Of a stretch of 64,000 nt of DNA, positions 1 to 8,323 are shown piece by piece. Location: positions 372,001 through 436,000 of the forward strand of contig NZ_JACHIG010000003.1 of NCBI RefSeq assembly GCF_014203095.1, read 5' to 3'. The stretch comes from Prosthecobacter vanneervenii. GTDB taxonomy: Bacteria > Verrucomicrobiota > Verrucomicrobiia > Verrucomicrobiales > Verrucomicrobiaceae. Every line of letters begins with the position of its first letter. The first letter of the stretch is position 1. A program made the translations under genes and the position numbers. The notes under the pieces were generated by a model, which was not told the DNA's origin, did no database searches, and saw only the letters and a program-made list of their open reading frames with translations.

Positions 1-135
1 AGGGTCCAGCGTCGTGGTCAGACCACGAATATTCAGATCGCTTGTGAGGCTGTCGAGGAGGGATTGCCCGCTCGCCGCCCCGGCTGCCGCCAGGACGCAA
101 ACAAAGAGCATCACGCAAATTCTGGAAAAAATCAT
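1..135 (-). CDS. Secreted protein, N-terminal fragment (cut by window start)
   Basis: An open frame starts at the ATG read at 135-133 on the minus strand and runs off the window edge after 45 codons. The first ~25 residues are a clear signal peptide: a short N-terminus with one Arg, a hydrophobic stretch, then small residues (Ala, Gly, Ser) before a Gln-Ser. The following residues (about 26-45) include NIRGLTTTLDP. That, and its position directly downstream of lpxA, would fit an LptA/OstA-like envelope protein, but too little is visible to decide. It was recovered by reading the sequence directly because it has no stop in the window. Confidence 0.55.
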   Translation of the reverse strand, partial: MIFSRICVMLFVCVLAAAGAASGQSLLDSLTSDLNIRGLTTTLDP

Positions 136-237
136 AAATCGGAAACTCACCACGTCATCAAACAGGTAGGCTTTAAACCAAACCACCTAAATAGGCCACC
201 TGTGTCCCAGTGACAAGAAAAAGCAGACATTTTTCGC

Positions 238-1029
238 CTAATCGTCCCCCCGGCCCAACCTGACCGGGCAAACCCCTTTTTTGCTCGGAGCCTGAACAAA
301 TTGCAATAGTCTGGCGGCTTTTTCCGGCCATTCTCTCGCAGCCGCGCTCTCCAGCGCCTGGCCCAGATTCATGCCTCCGCAAAAGAGCAGCCGGAAGAGC
401 TCCTTGATGGCCCCACGCTCCTCTGAGGTGAATCCCTGCCGCCTCAGGCCGATCACATTCAGGCCCGTGATGCGGTTGACGCGCTGTGCGGCGCAGTAGT
501 GAGGGATGTCTTTGCTGAAACTGCCATTTCCCTGCACCACACAGTAGTCTCCAATCCGCAGAAACTGGTGAAAAACCGCCCCCCCCCCCATGAAGGTGTT
601 GTTTCCCACATGGATGTGCCCCGCCAAAAGCACCCCGTTGGCAAGAATGTTCCGGTCTCCCATCACCACATCGTGCGCCAGATGGCTGCCCACCATAAGA
701 AAGTTGCTGTCGCCGATCCGGGTCGCTGAACCCGGCTTGCTGCCTCGGTGGATGGTCACATGCTCCCGAATCACATTCTTTTTGCCCAAAATGACACTGC
801 TTTGCGTAGCAGGATCAAAACCCAGATCCTGCGGCTCGCCCCCGATCACCGCCCCACGCCCGATCCGGGTCCCCTCACCTACCACCACATGCCCTACCAG
901 CTGCGCATGCGCCTCGATTTTGCAGCCAGGCCCCACCTCGGCGGCTCCTTCGATCACCACATAGGGGCCGATTTCGACTGAGGGGTCGATTTGGGCGCTC
1001 GGATCAATCAGGGCGGTTTTATGAATCAT
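238..1029 (-). CDS. lpxA: Acyl-ACP--UDP-N-acetylglucosamine O-acyltransferase LpxA
   Basis: LpxA performs the first step of lipid A synthesis, moving a hydroxyacyl chain from acyl-ACP to UDP-GlcNAc in the cytoplasm. The 263-residue protein matches the family length and shows the left-handed beta-helix hexapeptide pattern through residues 1-185 (IHKTALIDPSA, VEIGPYVVI, HVVVGEGTRIGRGAVIG), then the helical C-terminal domain. The catalytic His lies in GSHLAHD (H119, equivalent to E. coli H125), and LAGHIHV and FHQFLRIG match conserved loops. I chose the second Met (MIHKTALI) because the family starts with MIH; an alternative start lies two codons upstream at 1035. A G11 tract sits inside the gene. 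Its presence shows the host makes, or can make, lipid A. Confidence 0.95.
   Translation of the reverse strand: MIHKTALIDPSAQIDPSVEIGPYVVIEGAAEVGPGCKIEAHAQLVGHVVVGEGTRIGRGAVIGGEPQDLGFDPATQSSVILGKKNVIREHVTIHRGSKPGSATRIGDSNFLMVGSHLAHDVVMGDRNILANGVLLAGHIHVGNNTFMGGGAVFHQFLRIGDYCVVQGNGSFSKDIPHYCAAQRVNRITGLNVIGLRRQGFTSEERGAIKELFRLLFCGGMNLGQALESAAAREWPEKAARLLQFVQAPSKKGVCPVRLGRGDD
579..589. repeat. C11 (coding-strand G11) homopolymer inside lpxA
   Basis: Eleven consecutive C on the plus strand read as eleven G in lpxA, from the last base of an ATG codon through three GGG codons into a GCG codon (residues FMGGGAVF). A gain or loss of one base would frameshift LpxA within its beta-helix. It is also the kind of tract where sequencing or assembly can miscount. 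Confidence 0.9.
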
Positions 1030-1147
1030 GCGCATGGATCATGGACTTACCCCCGCGAGGGATCAATCCAGACTTGCAGCTCACGCAAAGTTCCTCTTGG
1101 CAGTCAGCTCTGCGTTGCCTAGAATGCTCTCCCGCAACACAGCCCTA

Positions 1148-1237
<90 letters not shown>

Positions 1238-1348
1238 TTCTTCGCCGACTTCAGGAGGCAAAGAATACTCTCCGTAACTCGAAGAGCGAAGGACGAGGTC
1301 GCCTAGACTCGCCGGCTTCCATTGACAAGCCTCCATCAAATATCCCCC

Positions 1349-2302
1349 ATGTTCTTTCGGCCCGTTTTTCTTGCCTCTCTGGCCCTGCTTCTTCCACTCT
1401 GCACTCCAGCTGCAGAGCCATTGATGGGTGTCTTCGGAGAAAACTCCATGCAGCGAGTGCTGAATTTTGAGAAATGGGTGGGAAGGCCGGTGGATGTCAT
1501 TCTCTGCACGATCGATTTTCAGAAATGGGAAAACTACCGCTATGCCAGCTGGCTGAGCCAGACGGTGTATGGGCAGCGCGGTGACCGCAGGCTGGTGTAT
1601 GATGTGCCGATCATCATCCAAGGCACCAGCTATGCAGAAGCCAAAACCGGTGCCTATGACGAGCACTGGAAGTGTCTGGCGGGGTCGATCCTGGAAAACA
1701 ATCCCGGCACCTATGAGATCGTGATCCGCCCCAGCCATGAGATGAACGGCGAGTGGTTTGTCTGGGGGGTGGGCGGGGCCAAGGCATCACAGATCCCAGA
1801 CTTCATCGCTTCATGGAAGCGCTTTCATGGGGTATTTCGCGGCGTGCCGGGGGGAGAGCGTTTCCGTTTCAGCTTTTCCACCACGGAAGGTGCCAGCGAT
1901 CCCCGCCCCATGTGGCCGGGAGACGAGTATGTGGACATCGTGGCCCAGGACGTGTACTGGAAACCCAAAGCCATGGGTGGCGAGGGCTGGGAGACGAACG
2001 ATCCCAAAGAGGCCTGGGAAAAACGCGTGAGCCCGCACGGCTACAACGAATGGCACGTGGCAGGAATGCTGGCCTTTGCCAAGGCGCATGGGAAGCCCTT
2101 TCAAATCGACGAATGGGGCGTGTGGGGCCCTGATGCGGCCCCTTTTGTGGAGGCCATGGCTGCGTTTCTGAAAACGAACGGCGCACGCTCACACACCTAC
2201 TGGAACTCCAACTCAAGCTATCCCGGCGAGCTCGATCAGCGCGAGAAAGAATGGCCTAAGACCACGCAGGCATTTAAGGCGGCATTTGGAAGAGCGCAGT
2301 AA
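1349..2302 (+). CDS. Secreted GH26-like glycoside hydrolase (beta-mannanase-like)
   Basis: A 317-residue protein with a signal peptide (residues 1-22, hydrophobic LASLALLLPLCTPAAA-type core) and a (beta/alpha)8 glycosidase pattern. The motif RPSHEMNGEWFVWG (residues 128-141) matches the GH26 acid/base region, with E131 following His as in characterised mannanases. QIDEWGVWG (252-260) supplies a plausible nucleophile, E255. The start at 1349 is chosen because it gives a clean signal peptide; an upstream ATG at 1322 adds nine residues. It ends base-to-base against the convergent repair gene, with no visible terminator. GH26 enzymes cut beta-mannans or related beta-glucans; the substrate here is inferred from family only. 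Confidence 0.8.
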   Translation: MFFRPVFLASLALLLPLCTPAAEPLMGVFGENSMQRVLNFEKWVGRPVDVILCTIDFQKWENYRYASWLSQTVYGQRGDRRLVYDVPIIIQGTSYAEAKTGAYDEHWKCLAGSILENNPGTYEIVIRPSHEMNGEWFVWGVGGAKASQIPDFIASWKRFHGVFRGVPGGERFRFSFSTTEGASDPRPMWPGDEYVDIVAQDVYWKPKAMGGEGWETNDPKEAWEKRVSPHGYNEWHVAGMLAFAKAHGKPFQIDEWGVWGPDAAPFVEAMAAFLKTNGARSHTYWNSNSSYPGELDQREKEWPKTTQAFKAAFGRAQ

Positions 2303-3757
2303 TCAGAGTCCATTCCAGACATGCAGCACCGCATAGCTGCGCCAAGGACGCCAACGCTGAGACATCTCTTCAGCCTGCCTGGCGGTGACTCCGCCGAGTT
2401 TGTTGCGGACGGCAATATCCTCCTTGGGAAAAGCATCAGGCCAGCGAAGGGCACGCATGGCGATATAGTGGGCAGTCCATGGGCCGATGCCGGGCAGAGC
2501 CACTAATTGCGCGATAGTGGTTTCCGGGTTGGAGCCGGGCTCCAAATGCAGCGAGCCGACCTGAAAGGCATTGGCGATGGCTAAAATACAGGCGGCGCGA
2601 GCGCGAATGATGCCCAGGCGAGCGATGTCTTCGAGGGAAGCGCGGGCGACCATGGAATGCAATGGTGTGAGGCGGGTGAGTTCGGGAAACGGTGTTTCGA
2701 TTTTTTCACCGAAAGCTTGGGCATAACGACAGGCGATTTTGGTGGCTGCCTGCACGGTGATCTGCTGGCCGAGGATGGCTCGCACAGCCATCTCGAAACC
2801 GTCGAACGCTCCGGGCACGCGCAGGCCGGGTTTTTGCATGACGGCCTTTTTGAGCGTGGCGTCCTGCATGAGATGCGCGGAGATGATGTCGGGCCGTGCG
2901 CTGAGGTCGAACACATGGCGCAGGCGTCCGAGCAGTGCGGGCAGAACGGGCGTCAGAGAATGGCTGAACTCCACCTGCAGTGCGTCCTTGCCCGCGGCAT
3001 GGGAGACTTTGATCCAGCCACTGTGTTCACCGAGGCGGACGGTGCGGGAGTAGGTACCGCCTGAGACGGACTCGACCTCGCGAATGACACGTCCGGCGAG
3101 GAATTGCAGCATGGCCTCCCAATCGTAAGGCGGACGGTAGCCGAGTTGAAGAGTGGAGGTGTCGCCAATTTGGAGCCTACCCGGCTGCGCAGCAGCCTCC
3201 TTGCGCAGGCGTGTGGGCGGCATGCGGTAATGAGTACTAAAGGCATCATTGAATCGGCGCAGACTGGAGAATCCACTGGCAAAGGCGATCTCGATGACCG
3301 GAAGTCTGGTGTCGGTGAGGAGCTGTTTGGCAAGAAGAAGGCGGCGCGTCTGGATGAGTTCGATGGGCGAGACACCCAGCTCCTGCTGCACAATGCGGCG
3401 TAGCTGGCGCGAGCTGAGACCAAACTGCGTGGCGATGTCCTCAAGCCCCGCGCCTTCATCCGCCAGGCCTTCATCCATGCGCTGAACGATCAGGTCTGCC
3501 AGACGATGCGCCTGATCCATTGGCGCATGGCCGGGAGCAAGCTCCGGACGACAACGCAGGCAGGGACGGAAAGACGCCTTTTCCGCGGCGCTGGCGCTGC
3601 TGAAGAAGCGGCAGTTGTCACGTTTCGGCACCCGGGCAGGACAGACGGGCCGGCAGTAGACGCCGGTGGAAGTGACGCCCACATAAAACACGCCGTCAAA
3701 ACGTGGATCATGGGACTTCAGGGCGCTGTAGGCGGCTTCGTCATCGATGAGATTCAT
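2303..3757 (-). CDS. alkA: Ada-type regulator fused to AlkA 3-methyladenine DNA glycosylase
   Basis: This 484-residue protein joins three modules. Residues ~10-75 are an Ada methyl-phosphotriester acceptor/zinc domain with all four cysteines (C35, C39, C66, C69; TGVYCRPVCPARV). Residues ~85-185 are an AraC-type HTH. Residues ~195-484 are AlkA: an N-terminal domain followed by an HhH-GPD fold with LPGIGPWTAHYIAMRALR and catalytic D447 (KEDIAV, equivalent to E. coli D238). It should excise 3-alkylated purines and could sense methylation damage and act as a transcription activator. It is divergent from ogt, and the two genes share a 129-bp intergenic region containing an inverted repeat, which suggests joint control. 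Confidence 0.93.
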   Translation of the reverse strand: MNLIDDEAAYSALKSHDPRFDGVFYVGVTSTGVYCRPVCPARVPKRDNCRFFSSASAAEKASFRPCLRCRPELAPGHAPMDQAHRLADLIVQRMDEGLADEGAGLEDIATQFGLSSRQLRRIVQQELGVSPIELIQTRRLLLAKQLLTDTRLPVIEIAFASGFSSLRRFNDAFSTHYRMPPTRLRKEAAAQPGRLQIGDTSTLQLGYRPPYDWEAMLQFLAGRVIREVESVSGGTYSRTVRLGEHSGWIKVSHAAGKDALQVEFSHSLTPVLPALLGRLRHVFDLSARPDIISAHLMQDATLKKAVMQKPGLRVPGAFDGFEMAVRAILGQQITVQAATKIACRYAQAFGEKIETPFPELTRLTPLHSMVARASLEDIARLGIIRARAACILAIANAFQVGSLHLEPGSNPETTIAQLVALPGIGPWTAHYIAMRALRWPDAFPKEDIAVRNKLGGVTARQAEEMSQRWRPWRSYAVLHVWNGL

Positions 3758-3801
3758 GGCACTTGGAGATGACGCATGCTAGAGTCAATGAACTACGCTG
3801 A

Positions 3802-3854
3802 CTGGCTGTTTTCGGACATGAGGTTATTTTAACTCCGTGTCCGAAAACGGCCAG
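3802..3854. promoter_or_regulatory. Inverted repeat in the divergent alkA/ogt promoter region
   Basis: Two 17-base arms (3802-3818 and 3838-3854) are inverted copies with one mismatch: CTGGCTGTTTTCGGACA and the reverse complement of CTGGCCGTTTTCGGACA. They are separated by a 19-base AT-rich centre. The site lies between two genes transcribed away from each other, so it is not a terminator. It is a strong candidate operator for the Ada-like regulator or an SOS-type repressor. It does not match the E. coli Ada box as I know it. Confidence 0.7.
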
Positions 3855-3886
3855 CAGACACTGCCGAAGCAGGTCATCATCGGCCT

Positions 3887-4408
3887 ATGAAAAACCACCC
3901 GACATTTTCTCCCTGCTTTTGCAAAACCATGCCCTCGCCAGTGGGAACACTCACCCTGGTGGCGAATGAGCGCGGGCTGGCTGCGGTGCTGTGGGAGGAT
4001 GATGACCCGCAGCGCGTCCGGCTAGGCCCGCTGCAGGAAAACGCAGCCCACCCGGTACTGATGGAGGCGGAGCGCCAGCTGCAACAATACTTTAACGGAG
4101 AACGCGGGAGGTTTGATCTGCCGCTCGATTTCACGGGTACGGAATTCCAGAAGCAGGTGTGGGCGGCGCTGCTGACGATTCCCTTCGGCGAAACACGCAG
4201 CTACGCACAGATCGCCGAGCAGATCCGCAGCCCCAAGGCGGTGCGTGCGGTGGGCGCAGCCAATGGCAGAAATCCCATCTCCATCATCGCCCCATGTCAT
4301 CGGGTCATCGGCTCAAACGGCAAGCTGACAGGCTTTGCGGGAGGCGTGGAGGCCAAAGCATTTCTGCTGAAGCTGGAGGCCAGGGATTTGGCGCTGCATC
4401 TGAGCTGA
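3887..4408 (+). CDS. ogt: Methylated-DNA--[protein]-cysteine S-methyltransferase (Ogt/MGMT)
   Basis: A 173-residue suicide repair enzyme that transfers the methyl group of O6-methylguanine to its own cysteine. The acceptor motif PCHRVIG (C137) is present with the preceding helix-turn-helix (FGETRSYAQIAEQIRSPKAVRAVGAANGRNP) that inserts into the minor groove. The N-terminal half is a short RNase H-like domain, normal for the family. The ATG at 3887 gives the expected length. It is divergently paired with the Ada-AlkA gene, making a compact alkylation-damage module. A GC-rich hairpin follows seven bases after the stop. Confidence 0.95.
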   Translation: MKNHPTFSPCFCKTMPSPVGTLTLVANERGLAAVLWEDDDPQRVRLGPLQENAAHPVLMEAERQLQQYFNGERGRFDLPLDFTGTEFQKQVWAALLTIPFGETRSYAQIAEQIRSPKAVRAVGAANGRNPISIIAPCHRVIGSNGKLTGFAGGVEAKAFLLKLEARDLALHLS

Positions 4409-4414
4409 AGGGTA

Positions 4415-4434
4415 ACCCCCGATAGTTCGGGGGT
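4415..4434 (+). terminator. Hairpin after ogt, no U-tract
   Basis: A perfect 8-bp stem ACCCCCGA/TCGGGGGT with loop TAGT begins seven bases after the ogt stop. There is no run of T after it, so it is either a weak terminator or a leader hairpin of the downstream gene at 4473. Confidence 0.5.
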
Positions 4435-4472
4435 GGTGCATGAACGCCCCATGTGGGCCGTATTCCTGCGGA

Positions 4473-6908
4473 ATGCCCAACCGCACTCTAATTCCCTGCC
4501 TTGCCACCGGTCTGCTCGCCGCCCTGAGCGGGGCCGGAAAGGCTGCGCCAGCCGCAGCTCTGGACCCGAAGGTGCAGGCCTACTTTGAGGAGCATTGCCT
4601 GAAGTGTCACGATGCCGACGTGCAGAAGGGAGACTTCCGCATGGACACACTGTCTCCAAAGGTGGGCTTTGAAAACACGCCGCAGTGGCTGGAGATCATG
4701 GAGCGGATCAATTCGGGCGAGATGCCTCCGAAGAAGGAAAAAAAGCAGCCTGCAGCAGCGGCCAGTGCGCAGGTGGTGGAGTGGATCGCCGCCAGGATGA
4801 AGGAAGGCGAGCATGCACGCATGGCCTCGCGTGCCAGGGTGAACTACAACCGCCTCACTCGGGACGAATACGTAAACACCGTGCGTGACCTTCTGGGCGT
4901 GGAGTATGACGCCAAAGACCCGGGTGCTTTTCTGGAGGACCCGGAGTGGCATGGCTTTGAGCGCATTGGCTCGGTGCTAACACTCTCCCCCTCCAACATC
5001 GAAAAATATCTGGCCGCCGCTGAGACGATCCTGACCGAGGCCTATCCCGAGCCACCGGCCAAAAATGCCAAGCCTGCCCCACCCTTCGGCGGCTCCAAGC
5101 CCGTTCTCTATGAAGAGCAGATCAGCGAGCGGCACCGTGAGCGCCTGAGAGAGCTGGGCCTGCTGGACAAGGTGCGCTATGACATGTGGCCGGGCGACAT
5201 CTTCCGCTACTCAGCACTCAAGGATCCCCTGCCAGAGGCGGGAGTTTACGAGATCAGCTACACCCTCAGCGGTCTGAAGCCGGAAAAAGGCCGCGCACCG
5301 CGCATCAAGGTCTATGAGTCCAAGCTGGACCGCGTGCTTTTCGAGCAGGACATCATCGCCCCCGAAGACAAGCCGGTCACAGTGACTTTCCGTGCGCATC
5401 TTCCCAAAGGGCGGCCGAACATCGAGGTGTACAATGATGTGCCCGGTCCCTCCAACCTGCCGCGCTCGGGCCGTCATGGCGAGACTCCGTTCATCAGCAC
5501 CAAGATCGGTCGCATCCCGTGGCAGATGAAGCTGACCGATGAGCAGGGCAAGCCGCGCTATCCATTCCTCATCATGGACTCCATCACGTGGCGCGGGCCG
5601 CTGGTGAGCGAGGGCGAGAAGAAGCTGCGGAATGACTACATGCCTCAGGAAGAGGGCAACCTGGAGCAGGCACGCCACTGCCTGGCCACGCTGGCGAAGC
5701 GCGCCTTTCGCCGCCCGGTCACGGATGAAGAGCTGGACGGCTATATGGGCATCGTGAAAGCCGAGCTGGCAGCGAAGGAAAAATTCCGCGATGCCATGAA
5801 GGCGGGCATGCTCTCCATCCTGTGCTCCAAGAGCTTTGTCTTCCTGGCAGAGGGCGATGAAAACGCGAGCCGCCAGACACTGAACGATTGGGAGATCGCC
5901 TCCCGCCTTTCCTACCTGCTCTGGAATACCATGCCGGATGCGGAGCTCTTCGCCCTGGCTCAAGGGAACAATCTTCATGACAAGGCCGAGCTGTCCAGGC
6001 AAGTGGCGCGCATGCTTAAAGACGAGCGGTCAAAGCGCTTCACAGACTCTTTCACTACCCAGTGGCTGCGCCTGCGCAAAGTGGGCATGTTTCAGCCGGA
6101 CAAGAAGCTCTACCCCGACTACGACAAGGCGCTGGAGAACAGCATGATCAGCGAAACCAAGGCCTTTTTCCGAGAGGTGCTGCAGGGCGGCCACACACTG
6201 CGGGATCTGCTCCATTCGGACTGGAGCATGATGAACGGGCTGCTGGCGCATTTCTACGGACTACCCGAGGCAAAGGCAAATGGCGGTGACTTTCAGCGCG
6301 TCTCCCTTCCGCCCGAAAGCCACCGTGGCGGACTGCTCACGCAGGCGTCCATCCTTTCGCTGACCTCCGACGGCGTGCGCCATCGCCCGGTGCATCGTGG
6401 TGTCTGGGTCATGGAGTCCATCTTTGGCAGATCACCGCCTCCGCCTCCTGCCAATGTGGACCCCATCGCCACCAATCCTGCGGCGCCCAAGGCCACGCTG
6501 CGCGAGAAGCTGGAAGCGCACATCCACGATGCCAACTGCGCGTCCTGCCACGGCAAGATTGATCCGCTGGGCCTCGCTTTTGAAAACTACGATGCCATCG
6601 GTCGCTGGCGCACGGAGGAGGTCACGGATGGCACCGGGGCCAACCCGAAGGTGAAGGCATCTGGCAAGCTACCCGACGGCCGCGAGTATGAAAATGCGGA
6701 TGATTTCAAAAAACTGCTGCTGACAGACATCGACGCCTTTAATGCCACCTTCATCGAAAAGCTCGCCACCTACGGCCTGCGCCGCAGCATGTCGTTTGAT
6801 GATCGAGATGATTTGAAAACCATCGCCGCCGCAGGCAAGGCCAAAGACTACCGCCTGAGAGACATCGTCGAGGCCTTCGTTTGTTCTGATCTGTTCCAGA
6901 AGCGCTAA
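4473..6908 (+). CDS. Secreted multidomain c-type cytochrome-like protein (PSCyt1/PSD/DUF1592), copy 1
   Basis: An 811-residue exported protein of the DUF1592 group. Order of domains: signal peptide (1-25); PSCyt1-like haem site CLKCH at residues 42-46; DUF1587-like segment (~110-180, NRLTRDEYVNTVRDLLG); a beta-rich middle resembling a carbohydrate-binding module (~250-310); DUF1595 (~395-460, AFRRPVTDEE); DUF1592 (~465-600); DUF1588 with a second haem motif CASCH followed by GKIDPLGLAFENYD; and DUF1585 at the C-terminus. It probably carries two covalent haems and works in the periplasm or at the cell surface. The precise reaction is unknown. The start at 4473 is preferred over 4440 because it places the signal peptide at the N-terminus. 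It is followed 18 bases later by a DUF1552 partner. Confidence 0.88.
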   Translation: MPNRTLIPCLATGLLAALSGAGKAAPAAALDPKVQAYFEEHCLKCHDADVQKGDFRMDTLSPKVGFENTPQWLEIMERINSGEMPPKKEKKQPAAAASAQVVEWIAARMKEGEHARMASRARVNYNRLTRDEYVNTVRDLLGVEYDAKDPGAFLEDPEWHGFERIGSVLTLSPSNIEKYLAAAETILTEAYPEPPAKNAKPAPPFGGSKPVLYEEQISERHRERLRELGLLDKVRYDMWPGDIFRYSALKDPLPEAGVYEISYTLSGLKPEKGRAPRIKVYESKLDRVLFEQDIIAPEDKPVTVTFRAHLPKGRPNIEVYNDVPGPSNLPRSGRHGETPFISTKIGRIPWQMKLTDEQGKPRYPFLIMDSITWRGPLVSEGEKKLRNDYMPQEEGNLEQARHCLATLAKRAFRRPVTDEELDGYMGIVKAELAAKEKFRDAMKAGMLSILCSKSFVFLAEGDENASRQTLNDWEIASRLSYLLWNTMPDAELFALAQGNNLHDKAELSRQVARMLKDERSKRFTDSFTTQWLRLRKVGMFQPDKKLYPDYDKALENSMISETKAFFREVLQGGHTLRDLLHSDWSMMNGLLAHFYGLPEAKANGGDFQRVSLPPESHRGGLLTQASILSLTSDGVRHRPVHRGVWVMESIFGRSPPPPPANVDPIATNPAAPKATLREKLEAHIHDANCASCHGKIDPLGLAFENYDAIGRWRTEEVTDGTGANPKVKASGKLPDGREYENADDFKKLLLTDIDAFNATFIEKLATYGLRRSMSFDDRDDLKTIAAAGKAKDYRLRDIVEAFVCSDLFQKR

Positions 6909-6926
6909 CCGCCCACCCACACCACT

Positions 6927-8288
6927 ATGAGCAACCTGAATCTCAACCGCTGGCAAATCTCCCGCCGCCAGATGCTGCGCGGCCTTGGTGCGACCATCTC
7001 CCTGCCTCTGCTCGATGCCATGGGCGCGCTTCCCGCTCCGTCCAAACCCAAACGCAGCGTCTTTCTCTACATCCCAAACGGGGTCAACACGCTGACCTGG
7101 CAGATTGAGAAAGCAGGTGCTGATTATGAATTTACCAAGCCTCTGAAGTCACTGGAGAAGCACCGCGCGGACATCACGCCCATCAGCGGCCTGCACCACC
7201 CGATGGTGCTGGGCAAACATCACAACTGCGAAAAGGTCTGGCTCACCGGCGCGAATGTCCCCGGAGATGGCGGAGCCTTCCGCAACACGGTATCTGCGGA
7301 TCAGCTCATCGCTGAGGTGCAGGGAAATGCCACGCGCTTCTCCTCGCTGGAGATGGCCATCGAGGGCACCTCGCTCGCGTGGTCAAAGGACGGCATCCAA
7401 CTCCCCGCAGAGCGGAATACGCAGCAGATTTTCAACATGCTCTTCGGTGTCGAGAAAGACAGCAAGGAGACCATCCGCCGCCGCCTGATGCGCCGCGGTA
7501 GCATCCTGGATCTGGTGGCCGATGATGCGAAGCGGGTGAACAACAAGCTGGGCAGCGCCGACCGCAGCAAGCTGGATGAATACCTCACCGCCGTGCGCCA
7601 GGTGGAGGAACGCACCCGCCGCGCTGATGAGTGGCTCAATGTGCCAAAACCTGCGGTGCCCGCAGCTGAGGCCGCCCGCCTTCAGCGCAAGCTGAGCATG
7701 GCGGAGGCTGGTGAGTACTATCGTCTTTTCTACGACCTCATGATCATGGCGCTGCGCACAGATTCCACCCGCGTAATCACCTGCGGCATCGGCGGCGAGG
7801 GCAATGCCAGCGGCATTCCTGAGATCGGCATCCTGCAGACACGCCACGGCCTTTCTCACCACAATGGCGACCCCGAGCAGCTCCGCCGCCTGACCGAAAC
7901 CGACACCTTCCTCGTTGGCCAGTTCAGCTATTTCCTCGACCAGCTCAAGGCGCTCAAGGAGGAGGACCACAGCCTCCTCGATACCACCCAGGTGCTGTGG
8001 GGCAGTGGCATGGCCTATGGCCACAGCCACGGAAACGCGAACCTGCCCACCATCCTCGCCGGAGGCAAAGCCCTCGGCTACAAGCACGGCACGCACGTGG
8101 ACTTCAACCTGCCCAAGATTGGCAAATATGACGTCAGCAACGCCACCGAACACTACAAGATCTGCTCCCGCCCTGTGGACAGCGATGCCCGCGTGAGCAA
8201 CCTCCTGCTGACCATGCTGCAGCGCGTGGATGTGAAGACGGATGTGTTCCAGGACAGCCTCAAGCCGATCTCACAGATCGTGGCGTAG
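6927..8288 (+). CDS. Secreted DUF1552 (HXXSHH) protein, copy 1
   Basis: A 453-residue protein whose N-terminus has a twin-arginine-like signal ([20 protein letters not shown]), so it is probably exported folded through Tat. The family motif HXXSHH is present as HGLSHH near residue 307, and [16 protein letters not shown] follows in the metal-binding-like C-terminal part. DUF1552 belongs to the alkaline-phosphatase/sulfatase-like clan alongside DUF1501, but no activity has been proven that I know of. It directly follows the DUF1592 cytochrome gene (18-base gap). This pairing recurs twice more in the window, so the two products probably act together. Confidence 0.9.
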   Translation: MSNLNLNRWQISRRQMLRGLGATISLPLLDAMGALPAPSKPKRSVFLYIPNGVNTLTWQIEKAGADYEFTKPLKSLEKHRADITPISGLHHPMVLGKHHNCEKVWLTGANVPGDGGAFRNTVSADQLIAEVQGNATRFSSLEMAIEGTSLAWSKDGIQLPAERNTQQIFNMLFGVEKDSKETIRRRLMRRGSILDLVADDAKRVNNKLGSADRSKLDEYLTAVRQVEERTRRADEWLNVPKPAVPAAEAARLQRKLSMAEAGEYYRLFYDLMIMALRTDSTRVITCGIGGEGNASGIPEIGILQTRHGLSHHNGDPEQLRRLTETDTFLVGQFSYFLDQLKALKEEDHSLLDTTQVLWGSGMAYGHSHGNANLPTILAGGKALGYKHGTHVDFNLPKIGKYDVSNATEHYKICSRPVDSDARVSNLLLTMLQRVDVKTDVFQDSLKPISQIVA

Positions 8289-8323
8289 CACCGGACTGTT
8301 TATCACCCGCCTCCAGATTCTCG

